Of a stretch of DNA of 64,000 nt, positions 1-10,017 are shown one piece after another (the first letter of the stretch is position 1; every line of letters begins with the position of its first letter). The notes under the pieces were generated by a model, which saw nothing but the letters and a program-made list of their open reading frames with translations, did no database searches and was not told the origin of the DNA. This stretch comes from Diadophis punctatus similis (lineage: Eukaryota; Chordata; Lepidosauria; Squamata; Dipsadidae): positions 3,837,279 through 3,901,278 of the forward strand of contig JALIGW010000032.1 in NCBI GenBank assembly GCA_023053685.1, in the 5' to 3' direction. The translations under genes and the position numbers were made by a program.

Positions 1-37
1 CACCAGATGCTGGGCTGGCTAGGGAGAGGCCCTAAAG

Positions 38-443
38 CAGGGGGTCAGCAACCCGCGGCTCTGGAGCCACATGTGGCTCTTTCATCCCTCTGCTGTGGCT
101 CCCTGTAGCCAGTCGGCTCCACAATTGATAGGGTTTTCAGTTAGGTAGAGGAAAAAGGACGCCGTGCTAGGAGGAGACTCTATGGTGGTGGGGGGAACCA
201 GATTTCTGGTCGGCAGAGGAAGAAGGATGCCGTGCTAGGAGGAGACTCTATGGTGGGGGAACCGGACATCCGGTCGGCTCCAGAATTGAATGGGGGGCTT
301 TCGGTTAGGATTTTAGATTTATTATTAGAGTTGGAAGGGACCTTGTAGGTCATCTAGTCCAACCCCCTGCTCAAGCAGCAGTTCCTACACCGTTTGAGAC
401 AGACCTTTGTGGCTCTTTGAGTGTTTAAGTTTGCCGACCCCTG
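38..443. mobile_element. Non-autonomous hAT-type MITE
   Basis: The ends are imperfect terminal inverted repeats (CAGGGGGTCAGCAA on the left; CAGGGGTCGGCAA as the reverse complement of the right end). They are flanked by a perfect 8-bp duplication, CCCTAAAG, at 30-37 and 444-451. An 8-bp duplication with CAGGGG ends is typical of hAT elements. The interior has a tandem duplication of about 80 bp (a 'gccgtgctaggaggagactc' block near 160 and 230) and a CR1 3' end. No transposase is encoded. Confidence 0.85.
311..403 (-). mobile_element. CR1 LINE 3' end inside the hAT element
   Basis: The reverse complement ends with the GGGTTGGACTAGATGACC-type 3' UTR and an AATAATAAATCTAAA tail shared with the larger CR1 at 14739-15535. 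It lies wholly inside the hAT MITE, so it was captured by the element or inserted later. Confidence 0.7.
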
Positions 444-1016
444 CCCTAAAGGGACGAGTGCTGACCATTGCGCAGGCGGCCTCTCCTCTCCCAGTTGGTA
501 AGAATGTGTGTTTCCATGATGGGTTCGTGGCAATTCATGTGTTTCAAAAAATGTATGAAAAGGCTCCAAGCAAGGGCTGTGCCCAGGGGGAACTTATTTC
601 CACGCAACCTTTTTATTTGCAAAAAAAAAGTGTTTTCCTTTCCACCTACAGGTAGTCCTTGACTTACAACAGCCCATTTAGTGACCGTTTGAAATCATGG
701 CACTGAAAAAAGGACAATTTTTCACACTTATGACCAACGTAGCATGTTCATGGACACACAATTTGCTTTCAGAAGCTTCAACTGATTCATATTAATGATG
801 GTTGTAGTCTCCAGGGGTCACGTGATCCCCTTTCGCGACCTTCTGACGAGCCAAGCCAACAGGGAAGCCGGATTCGCTTAGCGGCCGCGTGACTCACTTA
901 ACAGCTGCAGTGATTCACTTCACAACCGTGTGACCGATTTAACCACGGCAGTGATTCAATTAGCAAAATGTGGCAAGTAAAGTCGCAAAAGAGGACAAAT
1001 TTCTCACTCAGCAATG

Positions 1017-1580
1017 CAGGGTGGATAAAAATCGATGTTTTTCTTTTTTTAAAAAATGTTTTTTTTATTTAAATCGATTTTTTTATTTAAATTGGAATTT
1101 TTTGATTTTTATCAAATTCATTTTAATAAAGTGCTTTTGGAGTAAAAACCTATCTAAAGGTAGTTTCCTGTTTAAGATACATTAATAATCATGCTTAAAT
1201 AATCATGCTGAATAATGTTTATTCAGCATGAAATGGAGCTTAGTTATGTAGCATAAGGTGATATACTGTATATTATGCAATATTGGGACTGTCGGTGAGT
1301 CAACAGCGGGTCAGAAGAGGAGCCGCTGCGGGACAGACAGTTGCTCTTTAAAAATTATGATTTAAATTGAATTGATTTAAATCAGAGGTCTTCAAACTTG
1401 GCAACTTTAAGACTTGTGGACTTCAACTCCCAGAATTCTCCAGCCAGCTGGAGAATTCTGGGAGTTGGTCCACAAGTCTTAAAGTTGCCAAGTTTGAAGA
1501 CCTCTGATTTAAATCAAGCCTTTTTACTAGTGAGTTAAATCGTGGTTTAAATCAACTTGATTTAAATCAAATCCACCCTG
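1017..1580. mobile_element. hAT-type MITE with CAGGGTGGAT ends
   Basis: The termini CAGGGTGGATAAAAATC and ATTTAAATCAAATCCACCCTG are inverted. The flanks are an 8-bp duplication with one mismatch (CAGCAATG 1009-1016, TAGCAATG 1581-1588). It interrupts the mariner-type MITE and is itself interrupted by a palindromic MITE at 1383-1506. AT-rich, with no coding capacity. Confidence 0.85.
1383..1506. mobile_element. Palindromic hAT-type MITE (CAGAGGTCTTCAAAC family)
   Basis: A 124-bp near-perfect hairpin. Left arm CAGAGGTCTTCAAACTTGG is mirrored by CCAAGTTTGAAGACCTCTG. A perfect 8-bp duplication, ATTTAAAT, flanks it (1375-1382 and 1507-1514). It is the innermost element of this nest. Confidence 0.9.
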
Positions 1581-1630
1581 TAGCAATGTCAGTTCAGGGC
1601 TCAATTGTGGCCGTACATTGAGGACTACCT

Positions 1631-2031
1631 CAGTGATGGCTAATCTTTTTCTCATTGTGTGCTGAAAGCGCGTGCACGCAATAGCGCGCGCACGTGCCGG
1701 CACCCATAATGCAATGTGCCCACCCCCTGCACATGCGCGCAAGACCCCCCACGCTCCCCCGTGTGTGCGCACATGATCCCCCACACTCTCCCCGCCCTCT
1801 ATGCATGTGTGCAGGCGACCCTGCCCTCCATTTTGGGCCTAGCAGGCCTTCCTGCAGCCTCCTGGGACCAAAAACCAGCTGTGGGACGGGCCCGCTGCGT
1901 CCCCCGTGCTCCCCGCACATGCGTGCGTGACCTCCCGTGCATCCACACGCCTCTCCTGCATGCACTTCACCCCCCCACCTCGCGCATCCCAAAAATCGGC
2001 TGGCACGGATGCCATAGGTTCACCATCATGG
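1631..2031. mobile_element. hAT-type MITE (CAGTGATGGC family)
   Basis: The left end is CAGTGATGGCTAATC and the right end is GCCATAGGTTCACCATCATGG. A perfect 8-bp duplication, GACTACCT, lies at 1623-1630 and 2032-2039; it is the terminal sequence of the mariner-type MITE, so this element arrived after it. GC-rich interior. Sister copies are at 24237-24671 and 58155-58581. Confidence 0.88.
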
Positions 2032-2040
2032 GACTACCTT

Positions 2041-2281
2041 GAGCCGAGGTGGCGCAGTGGTTAAAAGCAGCACTGCAACCTACTTCAGCTGACTGCTAGT
2101 TCAGCAGTTCAGCAGTTCAAATCTCACCGGCTCAAGGTTGACTCAGCCTTCCATCTTTCTGAGGTGGGTAAAATGATGACCCAGATTGTTGGGGGCAATA
2201 TGCTGAACTCTGTAAACCGCTTAGAGAGGGCTGTAAAGCACTATGAAGCGGTATATAAGTCTAAGTGCTATTGCTATTGCT
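2041..2281 (+). mobile_element. tRNA-derived SINE, GCTATT-tailed family
   Basis: The tRNA-like head has an A-box region (TGGCGCAGTGGTTAAA) and a B-box (GTTCAAATC). A shared body (GACTCAGCCTTCCATC, TTGTTGGGGGCAATATGC, GAAGCGGTATATAAGTC) ends in repeated GCTATT. CTACCT occurs on both flanks and may be the target duplication. The family has about nine copies in the window, in both orientations. It is transcribed by RNA polymerase III and mobilised by a LINE partner that I cannot identify here. Confidence 0.85.
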
Positions 2282-2365
2282 ACCTCTTTTCTGGTGTGGT
2301 TTGTTGGGCCTGAAGGTCAGGCAAAAGGACTCTGAGATTTCTGGGACAGCAACTGTGCTCTACCA

Positions 2366-2500
2366 TAGGGGTCTCCAAACCTGGCAACTTTAAGACCCGT
2401 GGACTTCAACTCCCAGAATTCCCCAGCCAGCTTGGCTGGCTGGGGAATTCTGGAAGTTGAAGTCCCAGGGTCTTAAAGTTACTGCATTTGGAGATCCCTG
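2366..2500. mobile_element. Palindromic hAT-type MITE, older copy
   Basis: Hairpin of the same family as 1383-1506. The first base of the CAG end is mutated to TAG. The flanking octamers CTCTACCA and GTCTAGCA differ at two positions, suggesting greater age. It ends about 43 bp from the hinderin exon. Confidence 0.75.
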
Positions 2501-2543
2501 GTCTAGCAAAAACCAGTTTCTCATTCCCCTTTCCCAAGCTTAC

Positions 2544-3208
2544 CGGTGATACTCCCGCCTGGATTGTTGGAGCTGCTCCTGTTGCTGGAGAAGCTTGGCC
2601 TCTTGCTCCGCTAACAAATTCTGCAGGCGCTCCTTCTCGATTTCCAGCTCAATTTTCTGGAGCAAGAGCTCTTTCCTTTTCTCTTCGGAGAAGCTCTGGC
2701 CGCGGTGATCGGCTTCTTTCGACCTCGAGACATCGCCGGCCTTCGGCCTCCGAAGGTGCGGCGAGCCGAAATATTCCGAGGAGGATTCGCACGGGGGTCC
2801 CGGATACCGGTCTCGAACGCGGCAAGCGTCTTGGAAAGACTCGTGAGCCGAGTTTCCTAATTTTTGATGGAAGGGACAGCCCGGGAGAGGACAGCCGTTC
2901 CTCCTCTTCTCCCCATCGGGAGTTCTTCTAAGACGGGCAGGCTGCGTGGCTGGAGACGCCCTGTGGTTGCATTTATGGGGCAATCCGTTTTGCAAAAGAC
3001 CACCGTTCCTGCCCTCCGTCTGACATCCAGGGGTGCCGGACTCAAGGACACCCCTATTCCTACCAGGTTGAGTTGAAGGTTGAAGACTAGGGCTCCTACG
3101 AGTTAAGCTGTGGTCTTTATGCGAAGTTTGTAGTCTAGCTACGCCAAGGAAGGAGCCATCCAGGTCTAAAGGTGGCACCAGCTGACAGTGACCTCTCTGG
3201 CTAGACAT
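2544..3208 (-). CDS. KIAA1328: Hinderin (KIAA1328), large internal exon
   Basis: One long open frame of 221 codons plus 2 bases. The acceptor is a T-rich tract ending TCTTTATCTACAG before ATGTCTAGCC; the donor is ATCACCG|GTAAGC. Near the start, LDLDGSFLGVARLQT agrees with my memory of the vertebrate hinderin segment that follows the [14 protein letters not shown] exon. The last ~50 residues (EEKRKELLLQKIELEIEKER, then LLAEQEAKLLQQQEQLQQSR) form a strong coiled coil. The middle is Ser/Pro/Arg-rich and low in predicted order. Hinderin is reported to bind the cohesin subunit SMC3; its cellular role is poorly defined. The previous exon ends in phase 0 and this one begins on a whole codon. The downstream exons lie outside the window. 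The identification rests on memory of the family, not on a search. Confidence 0.8.
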
Positions 3209-3321
3209 CTGTAGATAAAGAAGAAACGAAAGCCACGTTCAGCTTCGACAATTCCAAAATAGCAGTGTTCCAATATTTTTTTATACATATAAAATTTATA
3301 TATTTATAAATTTATATATAT

Positions 3322-4461
3322 ATCAACAGTAGAGACCTTCAAATTTCTAGGTTCTACTATATCGCAAGATCTAAAATGGACACCTAACATCAAAAACGTC
3401 ATCAAAAAAGCACAACAAAGAATGTTCTTTCTGCGCCAACTCAGGAAGCTCAAACTGCCCAAGGAGCTGCTGATACAGTTCTACAGAGGAATTATTGAGT
3501 CTGTCATCTACACCTCTATAACTGTCTGGTTTGGTTCTGCAACCCAACAAGACAGACACAAAGACTTCAACGGATAATCAGAACTGCAGAAAAAACAGTT
3601 ACTGCCAACCTGCCTTCCATTGAGGACCTGTATACTGCACGAGTCAAAAAGAAGGCCGTGAAAATATTTACTGACCCCGCGCATCCTGGACACAAACTGC
3701 TTCAACTTCTACCCTCAAAACGTCGCTATAGGGCACTGCACACCAGAACAACTAGACACAAGGACAGTTTTCCCCCGAACGCCATCACTCTGCTAAACAA
3801 ATAATTCCCTCACCACTGTCAAAACTATTCACTAAGGCTGCATTACTATTACTATTAGTTTTTCTCATCGTTCCCAGAGGTGGGATCCTACCTCTGATTG
3901 CCGGTGCGGTTAATCGCTGACTTCGCGGAAGAGCCGAAGACGCTGCTCGAGCCTGCTCCTGTTCGCGGAGCGGGAGCATTCCCCGGGCGCTTTCCCCGCC
4001 CGCATGGAAGCCGCCCATGGCGTTCTTTTGCCCTACGCGCATGGCCCCATGCGCAGAGGGCAAAAGAACGCAATTGGCGGCATCCATGCGGGCGGGGAAA
4101 GCGCCCGGGGAATGCTCCCGCTCCGCGAACAGGAGCAGGCTCGAGCAGCGTCTTCGGCTCTTCCGCGAAGTCAGCGATTAACCGCACCGGCAATCAGAGG
4201 TAGGATCCCACCTCTGATCGTTCCTATCGCCCATCTCCTCCCACAAATGACTGTATGACTGTAACTTGTTGCTTGTATCCTTACGATTTATATTAATATT
4301 GATTGTTTCCTGATTGCTTACTTGAACCCTATGACAACCATTCTTGACGAATGTATTTTTTCTTTTATGTACACTGAGAGCATATGCACCAAAGACAAAT
4401 TCCTTGTGTGTCCAATCACACGTGGCCAATAAGAATTCTATCCTATTCTATTCTATTCTAA
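3322..4461 (+). pseudogene. L3/CR1-type LINE 3' fragment, split by a hAT MITE
   Basis: A 5'-truncated copy of the LINE seen at 22595-24755. It starts in the last third of the reverse transcriptase (VETFKFLGS-like), continues through IKKAQQRMFFLRQLRKLKL and WFGSATQQD, and reaches the 3' UTR and the CCAATAAGAATTCTATCC terminus. A missing base near 3563 breaks the frame. A hAT MITE lies in the 3' UTR (3875-4216). The terminal ATTCT units resemble those that seed the AATAG arrays elsewhere. Confidence 0.85.
3875..4216. mobile_element. Long GC-rich palindromic hAT-type MITE
   Basis: Arms of roughly 150 bp are almost perfectly inverted: CAGAGGTGGGATCCTACC on the left and GGTAGGATCCCACCTCTG on the right. 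A perfect 8-bp duplication, ATCGTTCC, is at 3867-3874 and 4217-4224. Because of the symmetry both strands translate to nearly the same 101-residue peptide, which is an artefact. It inserted into the LINE 3' UTR. Confidence 0.92.
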
Positions 4462-4479
4462 ATTGTATTAATTTTATAA

Positions 4480-5000
4480 TAATTACATTTCTTAGTACTT
4501 AATAAACATTGTGTTGTCTGGGTATTTAATTTGCTTAGCAATACAGATTCTTAATCTCCACCCCTTTTTTTTCCAACCACTGGTAAAATAAATTCCATGT
4601 TTGATAATATTCTGTGTCTTCTTTCTGTTTGATTTTCAATGCAAGTCTATCTATTTATGGACAATCTAGTATCTTCTGAATTATCTCTTTGTCGTGCGGT
4701 GTTTCTTCATTTTTTCCAATATTGTGCGAAGATAACCCTGGCTGCTGTTAAGACGTGTAATATTAAATACATACTTTTCTTGTCAAATATTTTCTGATAT
4801 CATCCCTAATAAAAACAGTTCAGGTTTAAAGTCTACATGTTTCCCTATTATCTTTTCTAGCCATCTGTGCATTTTTGGCCCTTTTTTTTTTTTGCTTTAA
4901 CACAAGTCCACCACATATGATAAAATGTGCCCGTTCTTTTTATTGCATTTCCAACATTTGCTAGACATATTTTTAAACATTTTAGGTAACCTTGCAAGTG
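4480..5000 (-). pseudogene. L1-type LINE ORF2 C-terminal remnant
   Basis: On the minus strand, broken frames give KCWKCNKKNGHILSYVV / GTFYHMWWTCVKAKK, the Cys-rich C-terminal motif of L1 ORF2. Further on come FKPELFLLG-like and LRTILEKMKKHRTT-like segments, which follow that motif in L1. There are several stops and frameshifts. This is the only L1 trace I found. Confidence 0.6.
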
Positions 5001-5004
5001 GTAA

Positions 5005-5325
5005 ATGCCAGCAGTGTGCCAATATTTGAGGGGCTGCCCCAAAGAAGGGGTGGGTCAATCTATTCTCCAAAGCACCTGAAGGCAGGACAAGAAGCAATGG
5101 GTGGAAACTAAACAAGGAGAGAAGTAATTTAGAACTAAGGAGAAATTTCCTGACAGTTAGAACAATTAATCAGTGGAACAGCTTGCCTCCAGAAGTTGTG
5201 AATGATCCAACACTGGAAGTTTTTAAGAAGAGATTGGATAACAATTTGCCTGAGATGGCATAGGGTCTCCTGCCTGAGCAGGGGGCTGGGCTAGAAGACC
5301 TCCAAGACCTCTTGATGGAAACCAA
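5005..5325 (+). pseudogene. CR1 LINE 3' fragment
   Basis: It encodes broken versions of [19 protein letters not shown] and FLTVRTINQWNSLPPEVV, the C-terminus of CR1 ORF2. It ends in a GAGCAGGGGGCTGGGCTAGA 3' UTR. Confidence 0.8.
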
Positions 5326-5329
5326 TCAA

Positions 5330-6322
5330 GGAGAGATCCATCCTAGGCTATTAGTCTGCCTTAACAGAGGGATAGGATCAAGATCATGCAAAGTATTAAT
5401 ACCACTTTGTAATGCATTGATAAGACCACGCTTGGAATACTGCATCCAGTTTTGATCGCCCCGATATAAAAATAGGCTGATATTCTAGAAAGAGTGGACA
5501 GAAGAGCAACAAAGATGAGTAAAGGCCTGGAGACTAAAACATATGAAAAACGGCTGCAGGATTTGGGTATGGCCAGTCTAGTGAAGGACTAGGGTGGACA
5601 TGATAGCAGTCTTCCAGTATTTGAGGGGTGCCACAAAGAAGAGGGAGTCAAGCTGTTCTCCAAAGCCCCTGAAGGCAGGGGAGAAGAAGCAGCGGATGGA
5701 AACTAACCAAGGAGAGAAGCAACTTAGAACTGGGGAGAAACTTCCTAACAGTGAGGACAATTAACCAGTGGAACAGCTTGCCTCCAGAAGTTGTGGATGC
5801 TCCATCACTGGAGGCTTTCCAGAAGAGATTGGACAGCCACCTGTCTGAATTGATACAGGTAGTCCTCGACTTACAACAGTTCATTTGGTGATGTTCAAAG
5901 TTACGACGGCATTGAAAAATGTGACTTACGACCATTTTTTGCAGTTACGACTTTTACTGCCTCCCCATGGTCACATGATCAGAATCCATATGTTTGGCAA
6001 CCGGTTTGTATTTAACACAATCGCAGTGTCCCGCGGTGGTCACATGATCCCCTATTGCGACTTTCTGACAAGCAAAGTCCACAGGGAAGCCAGATTCACT
6101 TAGCAACCGGGTTACTAACTTATGGACTGCGGTTAAATTCACTTAACAACGGTGGCAAGAAACGTCGTAAAATGGGGCGAATGTCTGACTTAACAGCAGA
6201 AATTTTGGACTCGTAATTGTGATTGTAGGTCGAAGACTATCGGTATGGGGGTTTTCTGCTTGAGCAGGGGGTCAGTCTAGAAGACCTCCAAGGTCCCTTC
6301 CAACTCCATTATTCTGTTGAAA
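5330..6322 (+). pseudogene. CR1 LINE fragment, split by a mariner-type MITE
   Basis: It runs from the CINRGIQSRSREVL-like region of ORF2 to the 3' UTR, with stops and frameshifts. The MITE sits at the TGATATAGGG-type junction near the end of the ORF. The CR1 3' UTR resumes at 6246 and ends CCTTCCAACTCCATTATTCTG. Confidence 0.8.
5856..6243. mobile_element. Mariner-type MITE
   Basis: CAGGTAGTCCTCGACTTAC begins after TA (5854-5855). The right end, GTCGAAGACTATCGG, is followed by TA (6244-6245). It interrupts CR1 sequence whose two halves rejoin cleanly across it. Confidence 0.85.
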
Positions 6323-6754
6323 TCTTGTCTACGGTTCCTTGGTTACTTCTCATCTGTGGTTTATAGGGCAATTTTTTTAAAAAAAGAAAGAAAACAAAGA
6401 TACAGAAATGAAATGGCTTTGATTATCAAGAACCAGCGCACCTCCCCAACCCATCGTTTTCACGCAGAAGAAAGGAACCTGCTATCAAATCTGCAATTTA
6501 ATTCTGTCTACACAGGTACGATAAATATAAAAGCAGTGCCTGCAGGATGTGGGGTATAAACAAGGCACTTCAGCCTATTCAGGAATTGCGAGTATCCTGG
6601 GTTACATAAAATCAACTTGAAGAGCGGTGGGGGGGGGGGGGAGAAAGAAAAGCAAGCCATTAAATGTTAACGTCTGAAAAAGGTTTAATTTTCAATCCAT
6701 TCAGCCCCTTATAAATACCATCTGATTGGCCATTACACAGCGGGGAATTTGAGG
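6323..6754. other. No gene recognised
   Basis: Mostly unique intronic sequence with a G-homopolymer near 6628. No repeat family, splice-bounded exon or RNA gene was recognised. Confidence 0.5.
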
Positions 6755-6811
6755 TAAAAACGTTTCACCTTGTACTGAATGGGATATTACTTAACTGTTG
6801 GAAATTACCAG

Positions 6812-7965
6812 TATGTATATATGTATATATGTATATAGGTACATAGGTACATAGATACATAGATATAGATAGATAGATAGATATAGATAATAGAATAGAA
6901 TGGAATAGAATAAAGAATGGAATGGAATGGAATGGAATGGAATGGAATGGAATGGAATGGAATAGAATAGAATAGAATAGAATAGAATAGAATAGAATAG
7001 AATAGAATAGAATAGAATAGAATAGAATAGAAAAAATGGAATGGAATGGAATGGAATGGAATGGAATGGAATGGAATGGAATGGAATAGAATAGAATAGA
7101 ATAGAATAGAATAGAATAGAATAGAATAGAATAGAATAGAATAGAATAGAATAGAATAGAAAAAATGGAATGGAATGGAATGGAATGGAATGGAATGGAA
7201 TGGAATGGAATGGAATAGAATAGAATAGAATAGAATAGAATAGAATAGAATAGAATAGAATAGAATAGAATAGAAAAAATGGAATGGAATGGAATGGAAT
7301 GGAATGGAATGGAATAGAATAGAATAGAATAGAATAGAATAGAATAGAATAGAATAGAATAGAATAGAATAGAATAGAAAAAATGGAATGGAATGGAATG
7401 GAATGGAATGGAATAGAATAGAATAGAATAGAAAAAATGGAATGGAATGGAATGGAATGGAATGGAATGGAATAGAATAGAATAGAATAGAATAGAATAG
7501 AATAGAATAGAATAGAATAGAATAGAAAAAATGGAATGGAATGGAATGGAATGGAATGGAATGGAATAGAATGGAATGGAATGGAATGGAATGGAATAGA
7601 ATAGAATAGAATAGAATAGAATAGAATAGAATAGAATAGAATAGAATAGAATAGAAAAAATGGAATGGAATGGAATGGAATGGAATGGAATGGAATGGAA
7701 TAGAATAGAATAGAATAGAATAGAATAGAATAGAATAGAATAGAAAAAATGGAATGGAATGGAATGGAATGGAATGGAATGGAATAGAATAGAATAGAAT
7801 AGAATAGAATAGAATAGAATAGAATAGAATAGAATAGAATAGGAATAGGAATAGGAATAGGAATAGGAATAGAATAGGAATAGAATAGAATAGTATATTG
7901 GAATATTCTGTGTTGTACGCCGCCCTGAGTCCCTCGGGAGTTGGGCGGCATATAAGAAAACCAAA

Positions 7966-8060
<95 letters not shown>

Positions 8061-8401
8061 ATATAGAATAGAATGGAATGGAATGGAATGGAATGGAATG
8101 GAATGGAATAGAATAGAATAGAAAAAATGGAATGGAATGGAATGGAATGGAAGAGAAGAGAAGAGAAGAGAAGAGAAGAGAAGAGAAGAGAAGAGAAGAG
8201 AAGAGAAGAGAAGAGAAGAGAAGAGAAGAGAAGAGAAGAGAAGAGAAGAGAAGAGAAGAGAAGAGAAGAGAAGAGAATAGGAATAGGAATAGGAATAGGA
8301 ATAGGAATAAAATAGGAATAGAATAGAATAGAATAGAATAGAATAGAGTAGAATAGAATAGAATAGAATAGAATAGAATAGAATAGAATAGAATAGAATA
8401 G
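6812..8401. repeat. Compound AATAG / AATGG / AAAT / AAGAG microsatellite
   Basis: GTATATAT and GATA units (6812-6888) are followed by about 1 kb of alternating blocks of (AATGG) and (AATAG). The blocks are separated by repeated GAAAAAATGG junctions, giving a higher-order period of roughly 110-130 bp. There follow AATAGG units, an embedded retroelement tail with (AAAT)n at 7963-8062, (AAGAG)n at 8151-8275, and AATAG again. It abuts an L3 LINE 3' terminus at 8402, the likely seed. The long open frames across it are low-complexity artefacts. Confidence 0.95.
7895..8062 (+). mobile_element. Retroelement 3' tail and (AAAT)n inside the AATAG array
   Basis: GTACGCCGCCCTGAGTCCC / GGGAGTTGGGCGGCATATAAG forms a short hairpin that commonly ends a reptilian non-LTR element. 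It is followed by about 25 AAAT units. An inverted copy is at 62466-62525. The family assignment is uncertain. Confidence 0.6.
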
Positions 8402-8522
8402 AATTCTTTATTGGCCAAGTGTGATTGGACGCACAATGAATTTGTCTTGGTGCATATGCTCTCAGTATACATAAAAGAAAAGATACATTTGTCAAGAATC
8501 ATAATATATCATCATCATCATC
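8402..8522 (-). mobile_element. L3/CR1-type LINE 3' terminus
   Basis: On the minus strand it reads through CACTTGGCCAATAAAGAATTC and straight into the ATTCT array. It matches the last ~110 bp of the LINE at 22595-24755, including the ACTGAGAGC(A/C)TATGCACCAA segment. Confidence 0.85.
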
Positions 8523-8571
8523 AAATTTCCAACAGTTAAATAATATCCCATTCAGTACAAGGTGAAATGTT

Positions 8572-8574
<3 letters not shown>

Positions 8575-8603
<29 letters not shown>

Positions 8604-8855
8604 CATAAATACATACATACAGATACAGATATAGATAGATATCCGTATAAAACATTGATAACGAGGGAAGCTGCTCTCCCTATTAAACACAGCACTGAAT
8701 CAAAAGCTGTCATTTAACTGCAAAGCACATTTGTGGTAGCATTTTTCTTTTCCTTTTCTTGCTTTTTTTTGGGGGGGGAAAGTCTTCTCTTTGTGTTTTT
8801 TAGTGCAGTGCAGGTCAAAATCCCAAAGGCAAGCCCAAACCACCGAATAACCTGC

Positions 8856-8916
<61 letters not shown>

Positions 8917-9236
8917 CACGCTTGGTGTCTATCTTTCTTTCCTTCCTCCTTCCTTCCCTCCCTCCTTCCTTTTTTCTTTCTCCCTCGCTTTCTTTCTTTC
9001 CTTTCTCCCTCCCTCCCTCTTCTTTCATTCATTCTTTCTTTTCCTTCCTTCCCTTTTTCTTTCTTTGTTCTTTCTTCTTCCTTCCTTCATCTGTCTTCCT
9101 TCCTTCCTTCCTCTTCTCTTCTTTCTTTCTTTCTTTCTTTCTTCTTCCTTCCTTCCTTTCTTCTTTCTTTCTTTTTCCTTCCCTCCTTCTGTTTCTTCCT
9201 TCCTTCCTTTCTTTTTTTCTTTTTTAATTTCTTCCC
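8575..9236. repeat. (ATAC)n, (TG)n and polypyrimidine tracts
   Basis: ATAC units at 8575-8625, TG units at 8858-8911, and a C/T-only tract built on CTTT and CCTT at about 8930-9236. The stretch between 8640 and 8850 has no recognised feature. Confidence 0.9.
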
Positions 9237-9299
9237 TTCGTTCCACAGAGTCCACTCCCTGTAGCTGATGGGCAGGAAACCGATGAGGAAAAAAAAAAC

Positions 9300-9840
9300 C
9301 CAAAACACCCCCAAACATCTCTAGGGCCCATTAGAACTTGTTTACGACATTGATATCGGTATGTTAAACGATGTTGAGAGTTCAGATTATTGAATAATTT
9401 AAAAAATAATAATAATAAAAATCCCAGCTCTTAATTGGTGTCGTCCAACTTGGAAAAGGCCAAGGATGACGCCCGGAGCGTGGCGGGCAAACGGCTCTCA
9501 TGCATAATGCATGGCCGAGACGCTTCCTTTGGCAGGGAGGTTTTGGAAAGGAAGGGCGCGGGGGAGGAGGGGCGATGGAACACCTGCAAGTCTTTAGTTC
9601 ATCTGCTGGAAAGTAAATCTACCTTGATGATCTCCCCGGCTGAAAAGCTGCCAGAGAGGGAATTGTTAATTGCACCAGGGAGAATGTGCCCCGTTTATAG
9701 TCGGAATGGGGCCTTGGCAGAGATTTCCCCCTGCAGCTGTTCGGATTTGCATTTCCCCCGTTGGCCTGCCGACGGATGGAAGCATCACGCAGAAAACCTG
9801 AGTCAAGTAGACCAATATGATATCCCTGATAATTGGTCTA
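9300..9840. other. Non-repetitive stretch, possible conserved non-coding DNA
   Basis: About 540 bp of balanced composition with no repeat family, tandem repeat or splice-bounded exon. It includes an ATGCATAATGCAT palindrome and TAATT-rich segments. An open frame on the plus strand (9435-9959) runs into repeat sequence, so I do not call it a gene. Confidence 0.35.
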
Positions 9841-9845
9841 AAGCA

Positions 9846-9902
9846 GGGGTGGGAAAGCATGACCCTTTCACGATCCGGGAACTTCAACTCCCAGAATTCC
9901 TG
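9846..9902. mobile_element. Half of a palindromic MITE
   Basis: CAGGGGTGGGAAAGCATGACC...AACTTCAACTCCCAGAATTCC is one arm of the 'ACTTCAACTCCCAGAATTC' hairpin family. The second arm is missing at the junction with CR1. Confidence 0.6.
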
Positions 9903-10017
9903 CTCAAGAAGGAAACCCTACATCATTTCAGACAAATGGCTGTCCAGTCTCTTCTTTAAAACTTCCAGTGTTGGAGCATTCACAACTTCTGGAGGCAAGC
10001 AGTTCCAATGGTGAATT

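Larger units (their letters stand above)
649..1630. mobile_element. Mariner-type MITE, split by a hAT insertion
   Basis: It starts CAGGTAGTCCTTGACTTAC after a TA dinucleotide (647-648) and its far end reads TTGAGGACTACCT at 1618-1630. These are the terminal repeats of a family present at least ten times here. The body is cut at 1016/1581 by a hAT MITE, and its right tip was used as the target of another hAT element at 1631. TA targets and CAGG termini suggest a Tc1/mariner (pogo/Tigger-like) origin, which is an inference because no transposase is present. Confidence 0.75.
6755..8577. repeat. 55-bp inverted repeat flanking the microsatellite
   Basis: 6755-6811 (AAACGTTTCACCTTGTACTG...CTTAACTGTTGG) recurs inverted at 8523-8577 (CCAACAGTTAAATAATATCC...AGGTGAAATG) with a few substitutions. 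The arms bracket the whole microsatellite plus the LINE terminus. Confidence 0.8.

Noticed and set aside
3888..4203. Two nearly identical 101-residue peptides on opposite strands
   Set aside because: Direct consequence of the palindromic MITE.
6765..8502. Open frames of 565-576 codons on the minus strand
   Set aside because: They are translations of AATAG/AATGG/AAAT microsatellite, all repeats of a few residues. No protein is implied.
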